From: Zanthoxylum bungeanum
Lineage: Eukaryota; Streptophyta; Magnoliopsida; Sapindales; Rutaceae
Length of the DNA: 64,000 nt
Direction of reading: 5' to 3'
Assembly: GCA_019454045.1 (NCBI GenBank)
Contig: SKCR01035538.1
Span: 1 to 64,000 of the forward strand
Positions 36,389 through 46,351 of the stretch are shown here, piece after piece; position 1 is the first letter of the stretch; the number at the start of each line of letters is the position of its first letter. Made by a program: the position numbers and the translations under genes. The notes beneath the pieces are model-generated. The model ran no database searches. It worked only from the letters and a program-made list of their open reading frames with translations, and was not told where the DNA came from.

Positions 36389-37682
36389 AACATTTTGCTA
36401 GTCCTCGAGCAAAACAACAAAATAACATAAACGTCTTTAAAATAAAATAAAATTAAACTAAGCCACTTTCGTAGGGATCACAGTTGCATTTAGCGTATGC
36501 AACAAGCTTTTAAACCCCTAGGTGTCCCTAGTGGACGAGTTGTAGTATCGTGAGGGTTTACAGTGACGATACCCATAAACGTCAATATAAAACTAATGCA
36601 CACAAAAGCAAAAAGACAAGAGTAAATAGAATAAACAAGTTAGTGACTAAACAAGTGAAACTTCTTATCCAAGTTAATAGTTGTTTTCTTTCTTTCTAAA
36701 TCACCAAATAAGTAAATTCTCCGATTAATTTTACCATTCTCAATATATACAAGCAACAAAGTATTAGTCAAGTCATTGTGCCTACAATATTCATAAGTGT
36801 AGTTGAAAAAAGAGTAATATTTTTGTCCTAAAGTTATATCATAATTCACACATTTTTTAGCAATGGAATATATTTTGATTTTTTTTATTGCATAATGTAA
36901 AATAAAGCAACATCTTAAATCCATGTAGCGAGCTTTGGGCCAGTGACTCCCAAACCAGTTGGCTTTAGGGCACTAGGTGTTAAGACACCCCTACAGACTT
37001 AATTACCCGGATTTCAAATATCTCTTTTTATTTTTATAATATCTTTGATCCATGTAGCGAGCTTTGGGTCTGTGACTCCCAAGCCAGTTGGCTTTAGGGC
37101 ACTAGGTGTTAAGACACCCTTACGAACTTAATATATCGGATCAGATATATATTTTTTTTAATTCCATCGCTTTTTTAGATGCTTCCTCCAATTAAACTAT
37201 AAAACTGAATATTATAAACTTTTTCAATTACAATTAATGTCCGTATTTTACCATGTATGGTGATAATACCTGTCAACTGAGCATATGAAGATCCATTTTA
37301 GTCAGTTTTATGGAGAATTCACAAATTAAATAATTCAAAAATGAAATAAACAAAATTCATTTGTTACGAAATAGGTTGAGGTACGTCTCAGGAGTGGAAA
37401 TTCTTTACACAGCTATCTCACACCAATTTCACCAGATTAGTCTAGTTAAAAACACAAAAACAGGAATAATTTTTAAATTTTTTTAAATATTTAAATTTTT
37501 TGAATTTTTTGAATATTTTTGACTAAGAATCAAATAAAAATAACACAATAACAGTAAGATACTAGTCAGCTATTCCCCTCCCCCAAACCTAAATGAGACA
37601 TTGTCCCCAACGTCTTAAAAAGTAGAAGAAGAATTTAGAAAACAATACCTGGTTAGCTGCAATTCTACATATAAAATGAAAA
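36389..37682 (-). other. T 3' untranslated region
   Basis: About 1.3 kb between the LONELY GUY-like ORF and the polypurine tract. AT-rich, with a duplicated block at 36920-37145. The minus-strand 94-codon frame at 36640-36924 is low-complexity and unsupported. No RNA gene recognised. Confidence 0.65.
36920..37145. repeat. Tandem repeat, two units, period 129 bp, in T 3' UTR
   Basis: Units start at 36920 and 37049 with TCCATGTAGCGAGCTTTGGG. The ~92-bp core includes CAGTTGGCTTTAGGGCACTA and GTGTTAAGACACCC, the last being a small hairpin. Cores differ at few positions; the linker is AT-rich. Confidence 0.9.
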
Positions 37683-38337
37683 TTAAAGGTTAAGATCCAG
37701 GTTTATCCGACGTTTTTTACCACGATCATTATCAGACCATTTTATCTTGAAAATAATAAGGTCAATTTGTGGTTCAAAAGCTAAGATTTGATCAATTAAA
37801 TCTTGGGCAGTTCTGGCAGTGAAGATGAGTTCTTTTACAGGTTTTGACATGAACTCATTTCTCCGGGCATCATCAAGAAACACACAAATGAAAATCATAA
37901 AATCCATCAACATTAAATAGTCCAATCAGTTTCTGGTGTATGTTCAAATTCGCCCAAGATATCACTGTAAAAAATTCCCCCATTGTGCCCAAGCCACCTG
38001 GCAAAGCAATAAAAGCATCAGCACAGTTAATCATTTCCACCAGTCGTTCAGACATACCTGGCACGATTAGTTCCTCTCCGTTTGATGGTCCTTTAGGATT
38101 TGCCTCCGCCAAGGATTTTGGGAGGATCCCTAGAACTTGACTGCCTCCATCCTGTACAACCCTTGAAATGATCCACATTAGTCCAAGATTGCAACCGCCA
38201 TATACTAAGTGCATATTCCTTTCAACTATGACTCGACCTAATTCTTGTGCTGCCGCAACGAATTCTGGCTTAGAACCAACACTAGTACCGCAAAACACAC
38301 AGATGTTTACAACTCGTCTTTTTGAAGTGGCTTCCAT
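37683..38337 (-). pseudogene. LONELY GUY-like cytokinin riboside-monophosphate phosphoribohydrolase ORF carried by T
   Basis: LOG enzymes release active cytokinin bases from nucleoside 5'-monophosphates in the cytosol. ATG at 38337 opens a 154-codon frame with NICVFCGTSVG (residues 11-21), HLVYGGCNLGLM (43-54), MSERLVEM (95-102), the family signature PGGLGTMGE (113-121, fitting PGGxGTxxE) and SWANLNIHQKLIGLFNVDGF (128-147). Arg98 and the signature Glu121 are present; the residue after Arg is Leu, where Lys is common. A single frameshift near 37890-37905 moves the C-terminus into the frame of 37925-37683 (FLDDARRNEFMSKPVKELIF, then a basic tail KKRRINLDLNL). Total about 217 codons, a normal LOG length. 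No intron is seen, although plant LOG genes usually have several. It lies in sense orientation between T pol and the T 3' LTR. It looks captured and is probably inactive because of the frameshift. Family assignment is firm; origin is inferred. Confidence 0.88.
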
Positions 38338-38567
38338 TTTTATTGTATTTCTTTCTCAAATCTGAAAGCCTTTAAGAGTGCAATGATGAGTTGAATTTAT
38401 AACACTTGAAAAAGGGTGAGTAATAATAGCACTAGTACCTGCGAAATGACAATTATTAGCTAAACAGGTAAATATTTCGTGAAAGTCAAAAAGTCTGGAT
38501 CCTATCGGGGAAAGTAAAAGAAAATAACAAAGTAAATAAAAGCATCAGCTTGAATGATGTCTATGCG
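38338..38567 (-). other. Spacer between the two accessory ORFs of T
   Basis: About 230 bp, AT-rich, with no recognised signal. On the minus strand it would be the leader of the LOG-like ORF. Confidence 0.6.
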
Positions 38568-39104
38568 TCATGGACAAGCTTCCCATCCAATTTTCTTATA
38601 AATTGGCAAACAGGGTATTTTAAAGTCAGATTCCTGAGACTTAGCTATTGTTGTTCTTTTCAGAATTGTGCATATGTGAATTGCATGATGCACATATCCA
38701 CTGGAATGCGTCTTAAGAGTCAATGATATGTCATCCAAAGACTTTTTACTCAAGCCATCCTTAATGAATTTAATTTTATCTTCACGATTATCAGACGTCA
38801 TTCCTAAAGAACGACAATGAGTATTACATGCCATGCGAGCACATTTATAGCAAACACCCATTCTTTTAGCTATTCTCTTTTTAGCATAGGTGTTTCTTCC
38901 TAAACCAGACAGATATGAAATAAAAGAGTCAGAAGTCTCACCTGCCAATCAGACTCGTGCTTCAATAATCCAACGAATGTCATTAGAAATACCTTTGATC
39001 ATCAGAAGTCTCATTCGTTCTAAGCGAGCTTTGTAGACTTTCATCAGAGAGTTTTGAGGGAGAGAAGGAAATTGCTTGTGAAGATTTGCGAGAACGTCTT
39101 CCAT
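38568..39104 (-). pseudogene. Unrecognised Cys-rich accessory ORF of T, one in-frame stop
   Basis: ATG at 39104 opens MEDVLANLHKQFPSLPQNSL and stays in one frame for 179 codons to 38568, interrupted only by TGA at codon 52 (38951-38949), a possible CGA to TGA transition. A Cys cluster, VCYKCARMACNTHC, spans codons 84-97: CX2CX4CX3C, which could bind zinc. A basic stretch (AKKRIAKRM) precedes it. No signal peptide or membrane segment, so it does not resemble an env-like protein. I do not recognise the family. It has the same orientation as T pol and the LOG-like ORF and begins ~175 nt after the pol stop. Confidence 0.6.
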
Positions 39105-39277
39105 CTTGAAATGTGACTTTACCTACACAAATGAAACACACAAAAATAAAATACACCAAATCTGAATATATACATAAATTGCATGGGTTGCCTCCCAGCT
39201 AGCGCTAAGTTTAACGACTTCAGCTAGACATGACTGCATGAATGTTAGGCTAGATCTGAAAGTGTGACACTTTTTTT
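39105..39277 (-). other. Spacer between T pol and accessory ORFs
   Basis: Contains GTTGCCTCCCAGCTAGCGCT on the plus strand (39188-39207), a block I associate with the region downstream of pol in Athila-type elements, and a T-rich run near 39271. No coding signal. Confidence 0.6.
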
Positions 39278-40457
39278 TTACTCAAATGATTCTCCCCAGT
39301 TGTGATTGACACACTAGCTATTAACTTTGAATGTTTCGTTGGTGTTGGGATCAAGTAACTCAACCGATTCATATGGTAAAACCTGAGTGATCACAAATGG
39401 ACCTGACCACCTTGATTTCAACTTTCCAGGGAAAAGTTTCAACCTTGAATTATATAACAACACATGTTGCCTTGGTTCCAGTTGTCGACGTACTATTTTT
39501 CAATCATGCCATTTCTTTGTCTTTTCTTTGTATAATCTGGCATTCTCATAAGCATGTAGGCGAAATTCCTCCAATTCGTTGAGTTGATAGAGTTGTTTCT
39601 CTCTTGCTGCTTGTGGATCAAGATTTAACTTCTTCAGTGCCCAGTACGTCTTGTGTTCAAGTTCCACTGGCAGATGGCACGCTTTCCCAAACACTATTCG
39701 ATATGGGACATACCAATGGGTGTTTTGTAAAATGTCTGATAGGCCCATAATGCGTCATCCAATTTTGTAGACCAGTCTCTCCTTGTTGATTCAATGGTTC
39801 TCTCCAAGATTCTTTTGATCTCCCTGTTTGAAACTTCAACCTGTCCATTTGACTGTGGATGGTAAGTAGTGGCAACTTTATGAGTAACTAAGTATTTGTA
39901 TAGTAGTGCATCAAAGTATCTGTTGTAGAAATGTGTGCCTCCATCACTAATAATCGCCCGAGGTGTTCCGAAGCGAGTGAAAAATTCTTTTCAAGGAATT
40001 TTATCACCAATTTTGAATCATTTGATGGCAGTGTTATTGCTTCAACCCATTTAGAGACGTAGTCTACTGCAACTAGTATGTACAGGTTTCCGAATGATGG
40101 AACAAAGGGTCCCATAAAATCAATTCCCCATACATCAAATAACTCAACTTCCAGAATGTTTTGCAAAGGTCTTTCACTTCTCCTTGATATATTTCCCGTT
40201 CTCTGGCACCTGTCACATTGAAGAGCGAATAAGTAAGCATCTTTAAAAAGGGTGGGCAAGAACAAACTTGACTGTAGGACTTTGGCTGCAGTTTTATTTC
40301 CGCTGAAGTGTCTGCCGTATGGTGATGAATGACAATGCTGCAGAACAATATTGACCTCCTCTTGTGGAACACAACGTCTCTGTAATTGATCAGCATATCG
40401 TTTGAATAGGTACGGCTCATCCCAAACATAATGTTTGACGTCTTTGAAGAATTTCTT
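39278..40457 (-). pseudogene. T integrase (Athila-like), broken
   Basis: Minus-strand blocks in order are an HHCC region ([11 protein letters not shown], then [13 protein letters not shown] near 40205), [11 protein letters not shown] with the first catalytic Asp (about 40120), then [12 protein letters not shown] frameshift follows and destroys the second Asp region. Further on are [12 protein letters not shown] sequence near 39840, [20 protein letters not shown] in one frame, FGKACHLPVELEHKTYWALK and LNELEEFRLHAYENARLYKE. The C-terminal tail continues past a stop at about 39500 through [17 protein letters not shown] and [15 protein letters not shown] to TAA at 39278-39280. These blocks are typical of the Athila lineage. 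At least two frameshifts and two stops. Confidence 0.87.
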
Positions 40458-41041
40458 TCATTGCTGTTGTGTCCATTGCAACGGCCATTTTCCCGATACT
40501 ATGTAGTTTACATAATCAACATACCAAGGGACATCTTGTTGTTTCATGGCAAACAAATGTTCATCTGGAAATGTTTCTTTGATTGTCAGTTCGTTGTCAG
40601 CTGTTTCTCCATTCTCAAGCCTCGATAATTGATCTGCCACTTGGTTTTCTGTTCCTTTCATGTCTCGAATCTCCACGTCAAATTCTTGCAGAAGAAGCAC
40701 CCAATGGATCAATCTGGGTTTGGCATCTTTCTTCGCGATCAGGTATTTAATTACTGAATGATCTGTGTAAACCACCACTTTGGGACCCAGCAGATAGGAG
40801 CAAAATTTATCGAAAGCTAACACAACTACGAGCAATTCCTTTTCATTGGTTGTGTAGTTGAGTTGAGCTTCATTCAGAGTTTTGCTGGAGTAGTAAATGG
40901 TGTGGAAATATTTTGCTTTGGGTTGTCCCAAAACTGCACCTACAACAAAATCACTAGCATTGCACATTACCTCAAATGAAAGAGTCCAGTCTGGTGCTAC
41001 TATGATAGGGGCAGAGACCAGCTTCTGTTTCAAGATCTCAA
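40458..41041 (-). pseudogene. T reverse transcriptase end and RNase H (Athila-like)
   Basis: One open frame of ~194 codons of T sequence, starting inside RT where K3 inserted. Blocks are [29 protein letters not shown] (first RNase H Asp), [20 protein letters not shown] (Glu), [20 protein letters not shown] (Asp) and [11 protein letters not shown]. This order and wording fit Athila Ty3/gypsy pol. The annotated frame runs 28 nt further into the K3 LTR by chance. The 5' part of T (LTR, gag, protease, most of RT) must lie beyond the right end of the K3 insertion, outside the window. Confidence 0.9.
41037..41041. repeat. Left target-site of K3 (CTCAA)
   Basis: The five bases before the K3 LTR start. 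If K3 is an ordinary insertion, CTCAA followed by T RT sequence should recur after the right end, which is outside the window. Confidence 0.6.
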
Positions 41042-41693
41042 TGTTAGACATTATGACCCATAGCGTCACTGTTTTGTAAATGATATTGTATTATTGTACA
41101 AAATTAACTATGTGATAATGAAATTGCCTTTTGCCGTTTTGTAAATTATTTACTTTGATATATTAATGGCAAAAGTCCATATGATTACTTCCGTATTGAG
41201 ATGATATGAGACAGTATCATATAAAAGGTTTAATCATTAAATATCCCTAGTCGGAGTATTATCGAGATCGGACATCGATAATGCGGAATAGACTGGTATT
41301 GCACGTGTGCACGTTGTGATGGCACAACGGCATAGTTCTCATATATTTAAGTATTGGATACTTATGCAAGTGCGATAGGAGGTTGTGTTTTACCGATGGT
41401 ACGGAAAACAGCTTCGCTCTGGATAGACCCCGCGGAATCCCATTGGTAGTATGTCTGCGTGTCTATGGGAGGCCGCATCAGGGTAGGTGTATATGGTCTT
41501 AACCTGAGACTTGCATCGCTAGTACTTGCGACAATCGGTAAACTTGGTTTGGTGGTTCGGGGCTTTAACCGGTTCTGGGTAAGCCTCTTCTGGGTTTATC
41601 GAGAATCGTAGTGTACTGGATGTGATGTCAAGATGGAAGTATCACTTCAGACATATGGAGATGATGATCACGTAGGATACAGAACTAGTACTC

Positions 41694-41700
41694 TATAAAA
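41694..41700 (+). promoter_or_regulatory. Probable TATA box of the K3 LTR
   Basis: CTCTATAAAAGG in the LTR, 653 bp from its start, a plausible core promoter marking the U3/R border. K1 and K2 have CTCTTAAGTGATG-type sequence at this position and lack it. The box is copied into every array unit. Confidence 0.6.
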
Positions 41701-42149
41701 GGTTGCAACCGTCGGGACAATATGACCAGGTCAGGATTGTCCGATTTAAAGAGACTAGTTGTTTGATGTCCGATATATGTTTCGTACGGGCAGACACATT
41801 TCCAGCCCCAGGCCTAACATGTGATCGTCCGATACTGGATCGATGTACGCGATACTACGGTATACTACGCTTGATAAAGATCTAATATTCCAATAAGAAT
41901 ATTTCTGGAGAATTGGGTAGGCATGGCGCTTTGCTAGAAGCCAACCTTGTCTTGTAAATCGGTAAAACGTAGTAGGAGGTACGTACGTGTTCGGATTATC
42001 CAACGACCGTATTTACTGCCAACATATCCGGAGATCTCTTGGGTCGCTTCCTGAATATTCACCTATGATGTTTGATTCGAACTTTATTAATCTTGGATTA
42101 ATTACGGAGAAACTTTACCTTGGATAAAATGCCTAATTAGGAGAGAGAA

Positions 42150-42271
42150 CGATTAATTTGGAATTAATCGATAAAATAATATATTCGATATATTAAACGA
42201 AATTAGATTTCGACGCGGAATTAAAATCGGATTTTAATTCGGGCAAACGAATTAATTTAGAATTAATTCGT
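42150..42271. repeat. Five-hairpin cluster in K3 5' LTR
   Basis: Perfect inverted repeats, each with a 3-nt spacer: 42150-42170 (9-bp stem, TGG), 42177-42195 (8-bp, TCG), 42198-42212 (6-bp, TAG), 42218-42240 (10-bp, CGG) and 42247-42271 (11-bp, TAG). They lie downstream of the TATA box, so they would be transcribed. Confidence 0.93.
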
Positions 42272-42979
42272 TAGCGATGTGAATAGTAATTTGCTAGGCA
42301 TAATTATTTAATTTATGTCGCGACGGAAATTCGTTAATTCGGAATTAGCGAAACCGAGCCCGAAAGTGTTTGCGAACACATTCGTATTTTGAAACGAGTG
42401 GGACCCACAAATCACATCGCGAAGTCTCATCACTTGACACGACTAGTTGATGGATGTATCTAGTCACCTTTATTGGATGATACATTGTCACTATTCTCAA
42501 TGTAAGTAGGTGAGGCCATTTAATGGCTTTTTGGGAGGGAAAACTTTTTCACGTTTTTTGAGGGATATTTACCAAATATTTTTTGGTAATTGTTATCTCA
42601 TCATTCACGGTTTTTGGATAACAGAAAGGAAAAGCAAAGGCATACCAAAAGCCTTCTCTCCCTTTTCTTCTTGCTCACGCCGTGAGCTTCATTTGGGCAA
42701 GAAAAATTGTTTTTCATTCTCTCCATTTGCTAGCACAATTAAGGATCAAAGGAGGTGTTAGGGAAACAACCTTGGAGCTTGGAATACTAAAAGTCTTAAA
42801 GCTTCTTCTTCATTTCTCCTTGGCCGAAAGTTTCCTCTTTGAAGACTCAAGGATTTTCTTCATCATTTTTCGTCACAAGCTTTGTAAGTATGATTCCGCC
42901 ATGCTTCAAGCTTTGCATGTATAAATCGTGTGTTTCATTGGCTTATACTTTCTTTGGGACTAATAATAGAAACCTACAA

Positions 42980-42991
42980 TGGTATCAGAGC
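42980..42991 (+). other. K3 primer-binding site (initiator tRNA-Met)
   Basis: TGGTATCAGAGC, one base after the LTR end CA at 42978. Confidence 0.96.
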
Positions 42992-45211
42992 CATGTTTAA
43001 GCATGAAATACATTAGGGTTAATTTGGGGAAAATTGATTGAAGCATGTTCTTGTGAAATTTGATGATAAAGTATGCTTATATGTATGTTATATGATATTA
43101 TACATGATCAATTTTGAGAAAAATGCATTGGATGATTTTTCCCTAAAATTGTTGCTTTGGCCGAATATGAATGTTCTTGCACTGGATTGTTTTTTTGTTT
43201 ACAAGTTCATTAGATGACTTAAAACAGATACGAGACTTAGATTAGTGATTCAATCGGATTGAAAAACAAATCGAACCAAAAAATCCCTCTTGGCCGAATG
43301 CAATATGGCATGTTAAAGGACTTGATTTTTTGTTCAAATAAATGTTGGACATGTGTTTTGAACAAGTGATGATTAATAAATTAAATTGGTGTTTTGGAAA
43401 TATTTGGTTTAATGAATTAATCATAGATTTACACTTTAATTAATTGAATTTTAAAATTTGGAATATTAAAATTTAATTAATGGGCTTAATTGTAAATTGG
43501 GCTTGTATTATTATATTTGGGCATAATGGGCTTGGTTGGGCCAAGTAGATTTGGGCCAAAAGGATTGGATCCAATTTGAGCTTAAAACACTCCATTAAGT
43601 CCAAATATAGTAAAATGGGCTTTATTGTTTAATTGGGCCTTATGGGCTTGAAATTGATTTTATGGCATTTAAGGGTGATTCCTTATTTGGGCTTGGTAAT
43701 TGGGTTTGACCCACATTGACCAAAGCCCAAGCCTTAATAAATCAATTGAAAGCCCATCAGACTTTAATTAAACAAACATTGGATGTTAGTTGGGCTTGGA
43801 GACCCAATTAGATTAGATTTAGAATCTAAGTCTTTAAAAGCACATTAAAAGTGTAAACATTTAATTTGGAATTAAATAAATTGAATTAGTATTGAATACG
43901 ACTTAAATTGGATTTAACGGGTAGTTCGATATAATTCGTGAATTCGTACCTAATGTACTTATTCTCAAACGAGTTAGACTCGCGCAAAATCAAACCGTTG
44001 TTTGAACATTGGATGATCACTTAAACAAAGACTAATTAATTGGATTGATTGGTTGTATAGCATGTCTTGATTGAATATATATGTATGTGATGAATGAATA
44101 GTGTATATTGGATGGATATTAGAAGGGAAAGGGTAATTTTAGAAATTATTGTAAATTTAGAATTTATAAATTGGACCTGCGTGTCCAGCCTTATCTTTTT
44201 TATCTCTTTGTATTCTCTTCTCACCTAATTCCCCTCAATGTAAATGAGGTTTCTCTTATTGTATTATGTAATTGGGTAGAAGTAGAATAATGCTAGTGGG
44301 GAGAGAAAGGGAGTGATTTGTTCTAGGAACAAGTTGTTTTATATATCCATCCGTATATCACTATTAATTTACTTTACGCACTTTATGATGTTTTAGAAGC
44401 ATGCTTAAGGGTGTGATGATGATGAGACCTAACAAAGATAATAAATTGGTTGCCAATTACGCAAAAATCCCTCAATTTATATTAAGTGATTATCCTTCCA
44501 TTGAATGATTCTTGTTCAAGATCCAAAATTGGCATTGGTTTGTTGGCCAAAGTCAAGACCTTTGTCAATTGAGGATGTACTTGAATCATGAGAGTTTTGT
44601 TCCACATCGGTGTCTTGTCCAAGTTGTGATTTGTTGGCCAAAGTCAAGATCACTTCTTGTCCAACGACATTGATTACGAAACTTTCCTTGTCAATGGGTC
44701 CCGCTTAACTGGAATCATTAGGTTTGTTGTGCCAAAGCCAAGTCCTAGATGATTCGGAGGATATGGTTAGGAAAATGTATTAGATACATTGGCATAAGTA
44801 ATATACATATGTTTTGGATTTGGATGTCCACCTAACCGGATCTAGGAATTGGATGGGATCCAATTGATCTTTGAGATCTACCTAGTTGAATAGCATACAA
44901 TTTGTTGGCCAAAGTCAAGGTTGTGTGTTATTTAACGGGATCCTAGCCCACTAGGAATAGGTTCCCGAGTTCTCGACAGAGGTTAGAGACTTGATGAAAA
45001 TAGTGGGAGGCTAGTATTGAATTTGCAATTTCTTTCAGATACTTAGCCTTACGCGTCTTTCAATATTATTTCGTCTATTTATTAAAATTAGTTGGACTAA
45101 TACATTGTTATTTTTTTTGTAACAGTTTGACTGTACCCATTTTATCGTTAACTAGATAGTTGGACTATCGTAGTTGAGATGGCAAGCAAGGGAAATGTCT
45201 GAGACATCATC
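42992..45211 (+). other. K3 untranslated leader
   Basis: About 2.2 kb, collinear with the reversed leaders of K1 and K2. TTGGCCAA motifs at 44543, 44634 and 44905, plus a TTGTGCCAA variant at ~44727 (spacings about 91, 93 and 178). Several short plus- and minus-strand frames show no domain. The block AATAGTGGGAGGCTAGTATTG (44998-45018) recurs in K1 and K2. Confidence 0.8.
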
Positions 45212-46020
45212 ATGGGTGACAATGTCTTTAAGGGCACAAACTTCGCTGATTGGGAAATGAACCTAAGGATAGTCCTTGGGGCTGAGAGGATGCTGTACAC
45301 TATACAGATACCTCTCCCGCCTAAGCCCACTGACCCACTTGAGCTGGAGTTATGGAAAACTCACAGCGATGATTGTGACACTGCTCAGGCTATTATGTTA
45401 GCTTCGATGACTCAGCACTTTCGTCGCCAGAATAAGGACTTGGATCCTTATAGTATGATGGCTAGACTGAGAGATCTCCACCGCACCAACAAGCGGATGG
45501 AGAGGTACGAGTTGGTGAAGAAACTCTTCCGCGCCCGAATGACTGAAGGCGCATCAGTTGAGGCCCACGGGGCTCAAATGATCGCCGATATTGATGAGTT
45601 GGCCAATATGGGAATAGTCTTGGAGGCTGAGCTGACCGTAGATTTGATCTTACAGTCACTTCCTGATTCTTGGAAACAAATCATAATCAACTATAAGTTG
45701 ATGGACATGGATGACTCTCTTGGAGAGCTGTTATCCATCTTGAAGGAGTCTGAAAAAGAACTCAAAAAGGGGTCAAGCGCGAGGCGCACTATGCATCGAC
45801 CTCTCAGAGGCCAAGGGCTGGGCCCAAAGCTACTGGAGGGGTGAGGAAGAAGAAAATAAGAAAAAGGGTAAAGGCAAGTTGACAAAAGCTTCTGGGAAGC
45901 CAATGGACAAGTCTCAAGATGTCTGCCTCAACTGCGGCAAGAAGGGTCACTGGAAACGTGACTGCCGAATGGGCAGGGACACAGGGAGGATATCAAGGCA
46001 GGCAAGGCACTAGCCTCTGG
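45212..46020 (+). pseudogene. K3 gag with CCHC knuckle
   Basis: ATG at 45212 opens a 210-codon frame: FKGTNFADWEMNLRIVLGAE (residues 6-25), DTAQAIMLASMTQHF, ERYELVKKLFRARM, VDLILQSLPDSWKQII and a C-terminal Lys/Glu/Ser-rich helix. This is the copia gag (UBN2-type) fold, which forms virus-like particles. A frameshift near 45840 separates the C-terminal CLNCGKKGHWKRDC (45924-45965), a perfect CX2CX4HX4C RNA-binding knuckle in another frame. Another shift precedes the protease frame. Upstream ATGs at about 45180-45200 give short frames only, so 45212 is the best start. Capsid part intact; the fusion to pol is broken. Confidence 0.87.
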
Positions 46021-46021
46021 T

Positions 46022-46351
46022 ATGTTTGTTATTGAGATAAATATGACTACTTCTAGTTTTAAAAATTGGATTTTTGATTCTGGTTGTGCTGCTCATATAT
46101 GTACTGATTTGCAGGATCTGCAGAATAGCAGGATGCTGGCTTCATGGGAGGTTGATCTACGAGTCGGAAATGGAACTCCAGTTGCTGTTTTGGCTATAGG
46201 GACTTTTGTTTTGGAATTGCCCTCGGGGCATGTGCTTAAACTTTTGAACTGTTTTTATATACCTAGTTTGACTAGGAATATCATATCTGTATCTTTGTTA
46301 ACCCAGCATGGGTACACTTTAGTATTTAGAAACACTGGGTGTTATTTATAA
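46022..46351 (+). pseudogene. K3 protease
   Basis: The 109-codon frame contains NWIFDSGCAAHIC, with the aspartic-protease DSG triad intact, then VDLRVGNGTPVAVLAIGTF, LLNCFYIPSLTRNIISVSLL and GYTLVF. It ends at an in-frame TAA (46349-46351). The same frame continues beyond the stop into the pre-integrase domain, so only one nonsense mutation separates them. Frameshifted relative to the gag knuckle. Confidence 0.87.

Larger units (their letters stand above)
41042..42978 (+). repeat. K3 5' LTR
   Basis: TGTTAGACAT at 41042 to CCTACA at 42978, 1937 bp. The start corresponds to the complement of the K1/K2 LTR ends (ATGACCCATAGCGTCAC). Contains TATAAAA at 41694, the five-hairpin cluster at 42150-42271 and a CGTCGCGACG palindrome near 42319. 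The part 41618-42486 is the source type of the LTR segment in every array unit. Confidence 0.93.

Noticed and set aside
37683..38337. The LOG-like ORF as a functional host gene.
   Set aside because: It has a frameshift, no introns and lies inside T between pol and LTR in the same orientation.
42980..42991. A tRNA gene at the tRNA-Met-like sequences (also 31861-31872).
   Set aside because: Only the 12-nt primer-binding complement is present, adjacent to LTR ends; no cloverleaf.
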